From CAZQIC01 sp964593555 (lineage in GTDB: Bacteria; Bacteroidota; Bacteroidia; JAFLBG01): 64,000 nt of DNA. How positions within the stretch are numbered: the first letter of the stretch is position 1; each line of letters starts with the position of its first letter. The stretch spans positions 39,876 to 103,875 of the forward strand of contig CAZQIC010000002.1 of assembly GCA_964593555.1 (NCBI GenBank), in the 5' to 3' direction. Shown here one piece after another: positions 9,015-16,885 of this stretch. The position numbers were made by a program, and so were the translations under genes. The notes beneath the pieces were generated by a model. It saw only the letters and a program-made list of their open reading frames with translations, was not told the DNA's origin and ran no database searches.

Positions 9015-9125
9015 TTAAACCTTCCTCCACCCCCATAAACCAGCATCAGACTTGTAATCTGGCATTTTTTTTGGTAAACGGGTCTCGTTTTTAAAACGGA
9101 ATTTTGTTTCATCATCCCGGCGCAT
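9015..9125 (-). CDS. Candidate 36-residue small protein upstream of typA
   Basis: A frame from ATG at 9125 to TAA at 9015 encodes 36 residues beginning MRRDDETKFRFKNE and ending DAGLWGWRKV. The sequence is strongly charged, with a Trp-rich C-terminus (GLWGWRKV), and reads like real protein rather than translated spacer. It is on the typA strand, 44 bases before the typA start, so the two could be co-transcribed. I do not recognise a family, and it has no signal peptide or membrane segment. A chance open frame is possible at this length. Part of it mimics a tRNA anticodon arm by coincidence. Confidence 0.5.
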   Translation of the reverse strand: MRRDDETKFRFKNETRLPKKMPDYKSDAGLWGWRKV

Positions 9126-9164
9126 ACCGAAAAGCCTTATAGAGTAGGTATTTAAAACATTTTT

Positions 9165-9446
9165 ATGGAAAAGAAAAAAATTTATCTCGAAGAATTAAAA
9201 GTCAATAGTTTTGTGACTACTGTGGACAAGAATGAAAGTCAGACAATAGAAGGGGGTGCACCATTCTTAACCGTTGCAACTCCTTGGTCAACTCCTGTAT
9301 GCACTGTAACGTTAGTTAGTGCATCGTACACAGTAGGAAAGGAACTTGGGCAACCAATTGCAACCGTTGGAAAATGGGTTACTGGTAAGATCCTTAACCC
9401 TGGTGACACTTTTGGGTTTGTTTGTATAACCCTTACAGTAACTTAA
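9165..9446 (+). CDS. Pinensin-type lanthipeptide precursor (copy 1)
   Basis: A 93-residue peptide with a clear leader/core structure. The leader (1-31) contains 'LEELKVNSFVTT' and 'ESQTIEGG', ending in a double-glycine cleavage site at residues 30-31. This is the leader type of pinensin-like class I lanthipeptides of Bacteroidota. The 62-residue core starts APFLTVATPWSTPVCTVTL; it is rich in Thr and Ser and has two Cys, in 'TPVCTVT' and near the end in 'FVCITLTVT', suited to (methyl)lanthionine ring formation. The core is longer than that of the described pinensins. No lanthionine dehydratase, cyclase or peptidase-ABC exporter gene is in the window. A second copy lies at 24385-24672. Family recognition is from memory of the leader motif. 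Confidence 0.8.
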   Translation: MEKKKIYLEELKVNSFVTTVDKNESQTIEGGAPFLTVATPWSTPVCTVTLVSASYTVGKELGQPIATVGKWVTGKILNPGDTFGFVCITLTVT

Positions 9447-9515
9447 AATCAATTTTAGTGCATGTTTGCGAATTGCTCTTTTAGCAAAAGACAAACACCA
9501 TTTCAATACTCAATT

Positions 9516-9550
9516 AAATTAAAGGATGGAGAAATCCCATCCTTTAATTT
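9516..9550. terminator. Bidirectional intrinsic terminator
   Basis: A perfect 14-bp stem AAATTAAAGGATGG / CCATCCTTTAATTT with a 7-base loop, AT-rich at both outer ends. It lies between the convergent lanthipeptide gene and the minus-strand peptide-binding lipoprotein gene. Confidence 0.8.
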
Positions 9551-9554
9551 ATTC

Positions 9555-11288
9555 TTAATTTTTATTCTTTTCTATATACACCACAGAATAATCCTTGTAC
9601 CTCATTGGATTATTATAAAAATTTTTGAGGTAAGAGCGGGCTAGCCTGTAGCTTTCTTCATACCATAAAACCATTATTGGTGCATCGTTCATTGCAATTT
9701 GTTCGGCCTGTAAATATTTTTCATATGACTTTTCCTTTGTAGGAGCAGTCTTTGCTTCCTTAAACAATTTATCGAACTCCGCATTTTTATATCGCATACT
9801 GTTTGGATAAGATGGCTGAGACAGGTCATCAGGAACACCGGATCCGTTAAGTACAATAAGGAAACTTTCAGGATCGGGATAATCCGCTATCCATCCAGAC
9901 CTGGTCATGTTTGACCTGCCGAATTTTGCATCATCCAGTTTTTTTGAGAATGGAACAACTTCAATATCAATTGAAACCCCCAGTACACTCATGATTTGCT
10001 CCTGAATTTCAAGGGATACATTGGTATGTTTCTTACCACCGCTGTTTAATTCCAATTTTACTTTTGGGAATCCTTTACCACCGGGATATCCAGCTTCGGC
10101 CAATAATTTTTTTGCTTTCTCCGGATTAAAATTATATCCCTTTACCTTAGTAATATCATAACCCGGAAATGCAGGAGGACAAATTCCATTTTCTCCGGGA
10201 CCATATGCTTCACTGTTTAAAATTTCGTCAACCAGCTTTTGCCGGTCAATAGCATAACTAAATGCCTGCCTTACTTTTAAATTATTAAATGGCGGCTTAG
10301 CGGTATTAAATTCATAAAATTGTGTGAGCATTTCCGGCATCCTGTCTAAAACATATTGTGCAGAATCTCCTCTGAATTTTGCAATGTCTTTTTGAACCAC
10401 ATCACTTACAGCTTCTGATGGCAGGCCGATAATGAAATCGAGCTTACCATCCTTAAACGCCTGCATCTCTTTTTGCTTATCAGAAAAAACATAAACCATT
10501 ACACTATCCAGATACGGAAGTGTATTACCCGCAGCATCTTTTCTGTGATAGTTTGGGTTCCTTGACAAAACGATCAAATCCTCTTTAAATTTACCTTCTT
10601 CAAATACAAAAGGACCCGTACCCACCTTAACACCTTCATTGTAAAGATCGACAGCCTCCTTAGGGTAAACTGCCGTATAAGGATTTGCCAGCAAATACAG
10701 AAAAGAATTATCACGCGAAATTAGCTTGATCCGTAGTTTATGATCATCAACAACCTCTACGCCTTCTAAGCCATTTTTAGGTTTACCTGAAATCGACTCT
10801 TCATAATATTTATTTGCCCCAATAACTTTATCTTTAAAAGAAGACTGGAAATTTATATTGTTGGGAGTTGCGGAACACAGTTGTTCAAAACAAAATTTAA
10901 AATCTTTTGCAGTAACGGTGCGGCCCTTATTATTTTGAAAACATAAATTATCATGAAAGTAAACTCCCTTTTTTAGATAAAAAGTATATGTTGTTCCAGC
11001 TGAATCCAGCTCCCATTTCTCGGCAACACTCGGTTCAAGCGCAAGTGTTTTGGCGTTAAACTTCACCAGGCCTTCATAAATTTGACTGGCTATATTATAT
11101 GATACAGCATCCCCAATCGCAGGCGGGAACAATGATTGAATAATTTCATTTTCACTCTGCCTTAAAACACCACCATATAAACTATCTGCAGAAGCTTCTG
11201 TTCCCTTTTTTCCATCGGAAGACTCGCCTCCACAGGAAAATAACACCGCTAAAAACCCGACTCCAATTAACCTGAAAATTATTTTCAT
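9555..11288 (-). CDS. Peptide ABC transporter substrate-binding lipoprotein (SBP_bac_5 family), copy 1
   Basis: A 577-residue extracytoplasmic solute-binding protein of the OppA/DppA type. The lipoprotein signal ends in the lipobox 'LFSC' (Cys near residue 19). The family's entry motif 'SYNIASQIYEGLVKF', the central 'AFSYAIDRQKLVDEIL' and the C-terminal 'WIADYPDPESFL' are all present. It should capture oligopeptides outside the inner membrane for an ABC importer. No permease or ATPase gene is adjacent, so it is an orphan binding protein. A paralogue of the same layout is at 50135-51865. It converges on the lanthipeptide gene across a shared terminator, but that proximity is no evidence of a functional link. 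Confidence 0.92.
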   Translation of the reverse strand: MKIIFRLIGVGFLAVLFSCGGESSDGKKGTEASADSLYGGVLRQSENEIIQSLFPPAIGDAVSYNIASQIYEGLVKFNAKTLALEPSVAEKWELDSAGTTYTFYLKKGVYFHDNLCFQNNKGRTVTAKDFKFCFEQLCSATPNNINFQSSFKDKVIGANKYYEESISGKPKNGLEGVEVVDDHKLRIKLISRDNSFLYLLANPYTAVYPKEAVDLYNEGVKVGTGPFVFEEGKFKEDLIVLSRNPNYHRKDAAGNTLPYLDSVMVYVFSDKQKEMQAFKDGKLDFIIGLPSEAVSDVVQKDIAKFRGDSAQYVLDRMPEMLTQFYEFNTAKPPFNNLKVRQAFSYAIDRQKLVDEILNSEAYGPGENGICPPAFPGYDITKVKGYNFNPEKAKKLLAEAGYPGGKGFPKVKLELNSGGKKHTNVSLEIQEQIMSVLGVSIDIEVVPFSKKLDDAKFGRSNMTRSGWIADYPDPESFLIVLNGSGVPDDLSQPSYPNSMRYKNAEFDKLFKEAKTAPTKEKSYEKYLQAEQIAMNDAPIMVLWYEESYRLARSYLKNFYNNPMRYKDYSVVYIEKNKN

Positions 11289-11602
11289 ACCACCTAAAAT
11301 TCGAATTATTTTTGAAACTTAAAAGGGTCACAAACCTACATGATTTTTTTAGAAAACATGTAAACCAAACGAAAAAAATCATGCAGGCCCCTGATGACCT
11401 TAAAAATAATATTTTACAGAATAAATATAATATTTACCGACATAAAAAGCACTGTCCCAGAACACCCAATTATGGCTTTATTATGGTCTAAAGAGCGTAT
11501 TTTATTCAAAAAGTTTTGAATATATCAAATAAGATGCATAATATTGCGGTTGAAAATGGCTTTTAATTAAAAAAAGTTCTTATTTTCGCTTTCTAAATAA
11601 GT
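11289..11602. other. Divergent intergenic region (314 bases)
   Basis: Non-coding and very AT-rich, lying between the divergent starts of the peptide-binding lipoprotein and a secreted protein. It must hold both promoters. It contains a 12-bp inverted repeat (annotated separately), an 8-bp inverted repeat ATTCAAAA/TTTTGAAT at 11504-11521 with a 2-base spacer, and a near-consensus -7 box TATTTTCG at 11581-11588 for the plus-strand gene. No small gene was found. Confidence 0.6.
11339..11383. repeat. 12-bp inverted repeat, possible operator or hairpin
   Basis: CATGATTTTTTT at 11339-11350 is exactly repeated in inverse at 11372-11383, with 21 bases between. It lies 50-95 bases upstream of the minus-strand lipoprotein start, in its promoter/leader zone. 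Either a regulator-binding site or a leader hairpin would fit. Confidence 0.4.
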
Positions 11603-12397
11603 ATGAAAAGAGTATCGTTTTATTTGTCTGTTGTTGGGTGCCTCGTCACTCTTAATAGTTTTTCTGCGGGAGTTATCCTTTTAGAAGGTAATTATCAGGG
11701 AAAAAACCTGTATGTTTCTAACCCTTACGCAGGAAGTGGTGTTGGTTTTTGCGTTTACGAAGTAACTGTTAACGATCAGGTAACTACTGATGAGATTAAC
11801 TCCAGTGCATTCGAAATCGACTTTAAAAATTTTCAGTTCAAATTTGGAGATAAAATTGAGGTTAGGATAAAGCATAAAGACGATTGTAAACCAAAAGTTA
11901 TTAATCCTGAAGTTTTAAGACCAAAAAGCACTTTCAATATTGAAAACATGAAAGTGGAAGGCGATGGTACACTAAAATGGACCACTAGCGGCGAAACAGG
12001 TAAGCTACCTTATATTATAGAACAGTTTCGCTGGAACAAATGGGTAAAAGTTGGTGAGGTAGAAGGGGTCGGAACTCCTCAAAACAATGATTATTCTTTT
12101 AAAATTGCTCCACACTCAGGACAAAATCAGTTTCGTGTAAAACAGATAGATTTTACAAATGCTCCAAAACTTTCTAAGCCGGTTAAATATTTGTCTCCAT
12201 TACCGGAAACAACTTTTTCTCCACAAAAAGTTTCGAAAGAACTTTTGTTCTCAGAAGATACTATGTTCGAGATCTATGACCAATACGGTAACGTAGTTAA
12301 AAAAGGATTTGGTAAACGTGTAGATTGCACAAACCTTAGCAAGGGTGTTTATTATATTAACTTCGATAATAAAACCGGCGAGTTTATTAAGAAATAA
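11603..12397 (+). CDS. Secreted protein with probable T9SS-type C-terminal region
   Basis: A 264-residue protein with a Sec signal peptide (about 1-22, ending 'NSFSAG'). The mature part is beta-rich. The last ~45 residues ('FEIYDQYGNVVKKGFG...LSKGVYYINFDNKTGEFIKK') follow the pattern of type A sorting domains: an amphipathic strand, 'G.Y.Y.' and a basic terminal 'KK'. The usual YPNP opening is missing, so either a divergent sorting signal or a related module is possible. It is single-gene transcribed with its own terminator. Function unknown. Confidence 0.75.
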   Translation: MKRVSFYLSVVGCLVTLNSFSAGVILLEGNYQGKNLYVSNPYAGSGVGFCVYEVTVNDQVTTDEINSSAFEIDFKNFQFKFGDKIEVRIKHKDDCKPKVINPEVLRPKSTFNIENMKVEGDGTLKWTTSGETGKLPYIIEQFRWNKWVKVGEVEGVGTPQNNDYSFKIAPHSGQNQFRVKQIDFTNAPKLSKPVKYLSPLPETTFSPQKVSKELLFSEDTMFEIYDQYGNVVKKGFGKRVDCTNLSKGVYYINFDNKTGEFIKK

Positions 12398-12415
12398 AAA
12401 ACATTAATTGTTTTA

Positions 12416-12447
12416 AAAAGCCCTGCGAAATTTGCAGGGCTTTTTTT
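12416..12447 (+). terminator. Intrinsic terminator
   Basis: Stem AAAAAGCCCTGC / GCAGGGCTTTTT with a 7-base loop and a T tract, 19 bases after the stop of the secreted protein. The A tract on the other side lets it also serve the convergent minus-strand lipoprotein gene. Confidence 0.9.
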
Positions 12448-12477
12448 ATACTTACATTTCTATCAGCAAAACCATTT

Positions 12478-13080
12478 TTACTCTTTTCTACCCGGCAATT
12501 TTTTCTTGACCTCCTCACTCATCTCAATTGTACCATCAGACCGTAATTTACCCTCTTTATAAATTATATAATACTCGTAAGTTCCGGGAGTTTCACTACC
12601 AAGACTATCACAGGTATAAGTGCTTATTGTATCCGACGCATAAAAAGTAAAATCTTTTCTTAATGTCATAAACTCTTCACACGTAAAACCACAGTCGGCT
12701 CCGCATCCTCCAATTGCAATACCTTTTTTGTCAATAATTTGCCCTTTAAGGTTGTAGGTCGTAAGTACAGGCAAGTAACAGTCTGCACTTGCAAGTGTTA
12801 TTGTTGCGATGTAGTTTCCGTTAACCGGAATTTGTCCATAAGCGAGTGAATACTCGTCAGTGTATTTGCTAAACTGTTTCCCATCAAACTGTTTTAATCC
12901 ATCTGAACTTATGTTGCAACCTTTAATTACTATAGGTAATTGCTTTTTTGAAAAACTGCTTAAATACAGTGTAAACTCGTCATTAACTTTCGGAAATTTC
13001 GTCTCATCACTTATTGGCTTGTCTGAATTAGTTTGGCAGGCAAAAACGAGAACAGATAAAATTATTATTAGATATTTCAT
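12478..13080 (-). CDS. Putative lipoprotein of unknown function
   Basis: A 200-residue protein with a lipoprotein signal peptide (lipobox 'VFAC', Cys near residue 15). The mature part has a Cys-rich centre ('GGCGADCGFTCEEF', plus 'DCYL' and 'YTCDS'), compatible with disulfides in an extracytoplasmic domain. I do not recognise the family. It lies just downstream of the RND pump gene on the same strand (31-base gap), so it could be read through as the last gene of the efflux operon, though its content does not suggest a pump part. Confidence 0.7.
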   Translation of the reverse strand: MKYLIIILSVLVFACQTNSDKPISDETKFPKVNDEFTLYLSSFSKKQLPIVIKGCNISSDGLKQFDGKQFSKYTDEYSLAYGQIPVNGNYIATITLASADCYLPVLTTYNLKGQIIDKKGIAIGGCGADCGFTCEEFMTLRKDFTFYASDTISTYTCDSLGSETPGTYEYYIIYKEGKLRSDGTIEMSEEVKKKLPGRKE

Positions 13081-13111
13081 TTTTACGGCCCGTCATTAAA
13101 GTGAGCCATAA

Positions 13112-16100
13112 CTATTGAATAGCCTCATGGCTCTTTGCTTCCTGTTCAACAATAGTTGGTTTAGGATCCGCTCCAAAATTATTTTCCCCCGCATTCCCTT
13201 TCGCAAACATTAACCAAACAATATAAAACGGAATCAATTGATACCAGCCGCTTTTATTTAAATCATGGATGCGTTTTGTGCCTTGCATAATTAATATCCA
13301 AATGAATACTATTAATACCAGTCCCAAAATTATTGGAGCAACAATATTGATTATCAGCAACAATATAATTCCGGCAATCAATGTCAGCATATATTCAGTT
13401 CTTCTGATACGGCCTTTGAACCAGAACGGACTTTTGAACATGAATTTTATCTGGCGCAACGCTGCTTTAACATCTTCTCTGAGAATATACATCACAGGCA
13501 CAAGGAGCAAAGTTAAAAATGTAGCGAAACCTAAACCAAATATCATTGTCCATGATAAGGGACCCCAGAACGCAACACTGTCACCACCAAAATAAAGATG
13601 TGGATTAAACTCTGTGAACAATGTTACAAAATCGATATTTAATCCTACAGCCAGCGGTATTAATCCTAATATGGTAGCTGAAGCTGTAAGTAACACGGGA
13701 GTCATACGCGTTCTGCCGGCTTCTATAATAGCGTCGTAAACACTCAGCCCTTGCTCCATCATTAGATCGGCAAACTCAACAAGTAGTATACCATTCCGCA
13801 CTACGATACCCGCAAGTGCGATGATACCAACGCCTGTCATTACAATGGACATATCCATTTTAAATAAAGCAACGCCTAGCAACACACCTATGATGCTTAA
13901 GAATATTTCTGAGAAAATAAGCAGTGATTTTAATACCGAGTTGAATTGAAATACCAATATCACTATGATCAATCCAAATGATGCCATCAATGCCCAACCA
14001 AGAAATGTTGCCGTTTCCTTTTGTTCTTCCTGTTCACCTGCCATCACAATAGAAACTCCTTCATCGGCTTTATAAGTATTGATCACCTTTTGTACTTTCG
14101 CAACCACATCGTTCGGGTTAAAGCCACTCCCTACATTAGATGAAAGTGTGATGATACGTTTTTGATTCTTTCTTTTGATAGAACCGTATGCATTTTCGTA
14201 ACGTATATCGGCAAAAGAAGAAAGCGGCACCTGGCGTATTTGTCCGCCCATGGCCATATCCCTGTAAGTAATTTTTAAGTTCTTAAGAGCGTCAATATTA
14301 TTACGCTGCTCCTCCTTATATCTTATCTGTATAGGATATTCATCATCCTGATCTCTGAACTTAGAGGTACGATACAATCCAAAAACGGCACTGCGTATAG
14401 CATTCCCAATTTGCCCTGTTGATATACCCTCCCTGTTAGCACGCTCGCGATTGATATCAAACACGATCTCCGGTTTATTATTCTGGAAATCGGATTTTAA
14501 TTCCTGTACTCCCTCTACCTTAACAGAATCAAGATATCTCTTAAGATCAAGAGATGATTTAACCAGATCATCCAGGTTCTCTCCTGTGATTTCAATACTT
14601 ATTGGTTTTGGAACAGGAGGCCCTGCCTGCTCCTGTGCCACGGATATTTCCGCAGCAGGGATACTCTTCACTGCCTCCTCTATCCTTTCCAAAACTTTTT
14701 TGGATGACTTTCCTTTTCTTTCGCTGAATGTTTTATAGGCAACGGCTATCCTTCCTTTATTAGGATATGTTCCCTGGTCTTCATCCGCCGGATCTGTAAC
14801 ACCAACAGTAACGTTGGTGATCACCGATGAAACAATATCAGAATCATTTTGAATTGCCTCATGCACTTTTTTCTCAACTTCTTTCATTGCCTCATTTGTA
14901 TATGCCTGGTCGGTACCAACAGGTAAGCCTACATATACGTATGTAAAGTTGGGATCTCCCTGAGGGAAGAAAACCACATCGGGCCCGCGTAGAATAAAAA
15001 ATCCCAATGAGAATACAAAAAGTACCACAGTACCCACCATCATTTTCCATGGACGGGCAAGGCACCATTTCAAAACCTTACCATACCTGTTAATTACCCT
15101 GGGCCATACATTGTGCTGGAATTTTTTGATCCAGCCTTCCAGCACAAACCTGTAAAGAAGATTGATCAGTAATAGAGTAAGGGCAAAATTTCCCATTCCA
15201 ATATTACCTCCTATATAAAACAAGGCAGCTACGGAAACAAAAATGATAGCTGTAACCTTAGCTCCTTTGGTCCATTTTGATTTGCCCTGCTCTTCATCTG
15301 TTTTGTGAGGCTTCATAAATGCCACAGCAAAAACAGGATTAATTATGTACGCCACTATCAATGAAGCCGTAAGTGTTATGATAAGGGTAGTTGGAAGAAA
15401 GAACATAAATTCTCCAATAATACCGTCCCATGCAAGTAAAGGAATAAACGGGGCCAATGTTGTTAATGTACCTGCTAATACAGGAACGAACACTTCTCCG
15501 GCAGCCATTTTTGCGGCTTCAATAATATTGCGTTTACCATTATCAAATATCCTATGTGTATTTTCGATCACCACAATGGCATCATCTACTACTATACCCA
15601 ACGCTAACAAAAATCCAAAAAGAACAATCATATTCATACTAAGCCCAAAGGCATCAAGCACCATAAATGCAATGAACATGGATAGTGGAACTGATAATGC
15701 AACAAAAATGGCATTTGTTGCTCCCATAAAAAACATGAGGATAATGGTTACCAGAATGAAACCGATAACAATAGTATTAATCAGGTCATGCAATGTAATA
15801 CGTGTCTGATCAGATTGATCTCCTGTAATTACGATGTTAAGGTCTTTCGGGAATTTATCGCCTTCCATCTCCTTAATGATATCCCGGATCTTATCAGACG
15901 CTTCAATCAGGTTCTCACCCGAACGTTTCACCACACTAAGTGTGATAACATTCTTGCTGTCTAAACGCGCATAACTTTTTTGTTCTTCAAAAGTATCTTT
16001 TACATCAGCAATATCTTTTAAATAGATCGGAGCTCCGGTTGGAGATTTAACAATAAGGTTTTCGATCTCCTCTGCACTTTTAAATTCTTTTTTAATATTA

Positions 16101-16801
16101 ATGGTACGTCTCATGTTATCCATCTTCACTGTACCACCTGATATGGTAAGGTTCTCATACCCTATCGCCCACTCGATATCACTAAGAGAGATCTGTGCTG
16201 CTTCCATTTTATACATATCAACATTCACCTGTATCTCACGATCCAGCGCTCCTATGATGTCTACTTTCGTGATCTCTTTAAGAGACTCTATCCTGTCTTT
16301 TAAATCATCCGCATATCCTTTTAGTTTATTCAGATCAAAATCTCCGGATATGTTAACGAACATGATCGGTAATTCGGAAAGGTTAACGTCCATTACAGTG
16401 GGATCATCCGGTAACTCAGCAGGCAGGTCGGATTTTGCTTTATCCACTTCATCTTTTACTTTTTGTTTTGCAAGAGGGATCTCTACATCAGTATTAAACT
16501 CAACCGTGATCATAGAAATGTCCTGGTAAGAAACACTGGTAACTTTTTTTACACCCGCGATCGACTTAAATCTTTTCTCCAGAGGTTTTGTTACCAGGTT
16601 TTCCATGTTTGAAGGAGAGGTCCCGGGATACATTGTATGTACAAATATTTTAGGGATCACAATTTCGGGAAAGCTTTCTTTAGGGAGCCCTATATAAGTA
16701 GCTATCCCCACAAGGGTGATCGCTATTGTGAGAATAAAAATTGTGGTACGGTTGTTTATCGACCAAGTCGAAGCAAAAAATTCCTTTTTAATATCTTTCA
16801 T
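13112..16801 (-). CDS. RND efflux permease (AcrB/HAE family) with C-terminal DUF805 domain
   Basis: A 1229-residue inner-membrane pump. The two RND halves run from residue 1 to about 1115: twelve membrane spans, two large periplasmic porter loops, and the proton-relay pair Asp406-Asp407 in 'GIVVDDAIVVIENTHR' of TM4. It should export drugs, metabolites or lipids through the adaptor and TolC-like protein encoded directly upstream. Residues about 1122-1229 form an extra module: 'GRIRRTEYML', three hydrophobic segments, 'GTKRIHDLNKSGWYQLIP' and 'NNFGADP', which is the DUF805 signature. Standard AcrB ends near residue 1050, so this is a fusion. It is the last pump gene of a tetR-tolC-hlyD-RND operon. 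Confidence 0.95.
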   Translation of the reverse strand: MKDIKKEFFASTWSINNRTTIFILTIAITLVGIATYIGLPKESFPEIVIPKIFVHTMYPGTSPSNMENLVTKPLEKRFKSIAGVKKVTSVSYQDISMITVEFNTDVEIPLAKQKVKDEVDKAKSDLPAELPDDPTVMDVNLSELPIMFVNISGDFDLNKLKGYADDLKDRIESLKEITKVDIIGALDREIQVNVDMYKMEAAQISLSDIEWAIGYENLTISGGTVKMDNMRRTINIKKEFKSAEEIENLIVKSPTGAPIYLKDIADVKDTFEEQKSYARLDSKNVITLSVVKRSGENLIEASDKIRDIIKEMEGDKFPKDLNIVITGDQSDQTRITLHDLINTIVIGFILVTIILMFFMGATNAIFVALSVPLSMFIAFMVLDAFGLSMNMIVLFGFLLALGIVVDDAIVVIENTHRIFDNGKRNIIEAAKMAAGEVFVPVLAGTLTTLAPFIPLLAWDGIIGEFMFFLPTTLIITLTASLIVAYIINPVFAVAFMKPHKTDEEQGKSKWTKGAKVTAIIFVSVAALFYIGGNIGMGNFALTLLLINLLYRFVLEGWIKKFQHNVWPRVINRYGKVLKWCLARPWKMMVGTVVLFVFSLGFFILRGPDVVFFPQGDPNFTYVYVGLPVGTDQAYTNEAMKEVEKKVHEAIQNDSDIVSSVITNVTVGVTDPADEDQGTYPNKGRIAVAYKTFSERKGKSSKKVLERIEEAVKSIPAAEISVAQEQAGPPVPKPISIEITGENLDDLVKSSLDLKRYLDSVKVEGVQELKSDFQNNKPEIVFDINRERANREGISTGQIGNAIRSAVFGLYRTSKFRDQDDEYPIQIRYKEEQRNNIDALKNLKITYRDMAMGGQIRQVPLSSFADIRYENAYGSIKRKNQKRIITLSSNVGSGFNPNDVVAKVQKVINTYKADEGVSIVMAGEQEEQKETATFLGWALMASFGLIIVILVFQFNSVLKSLLIFSEIFLSIIGVLLGVALFKMDMSIVMTGVGIIALAGIVVRNGILLVEFADLMMEQGLSVYDAIIEAGRTRMTPVLLTASATILGLIPLAVGLNIDFVTLFTEFNPHLYFGGDSVAFWGPLSWTMIFGLGFATFLTLLLVPVMYILREDVKAALRQIKFMFKSPFWFKGRIRRTEYMLTLIAGIILLLIINIVAPIILGLVLIVFIWILIMQGTKRIHDLNKSGWYQLIPFYIVWLMFAKGNAGENNFGADPKPTIVEQEAKSHEAIQ

Positions 16802-16885
16802 ATAATTGATGAATTATTGATCTGTTGAATTTGTAAATTGTTGAGTTACATAACGAAGAACTCTTCAATTCAATAATTCATTAAT

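Noticed and set aside
9042..9061. A perfect tRNA-Thr(UGU)-like anticodon arm (TCAGA-CTTGTAA-TCTGG)
   Set aside because: No D-arm, T-arm or acceptor stem fits around it, and the same bases are explained by the minus-strand 36-codon frame upstream of typA.
9462..9644. A 60-codon plus-strand frame after the first lanthipeptide precursor
   Set aside because: It runs across a perfect terminator hairpin and into the antisense of the peptide-binding lipoprotein gene.
15345..15809. A 154-codon plus-strand frame inside the RND pump gene
   Set aside because: Antisense shadow of a transmembrane-rich coding region; the pump frame has all family motifs.
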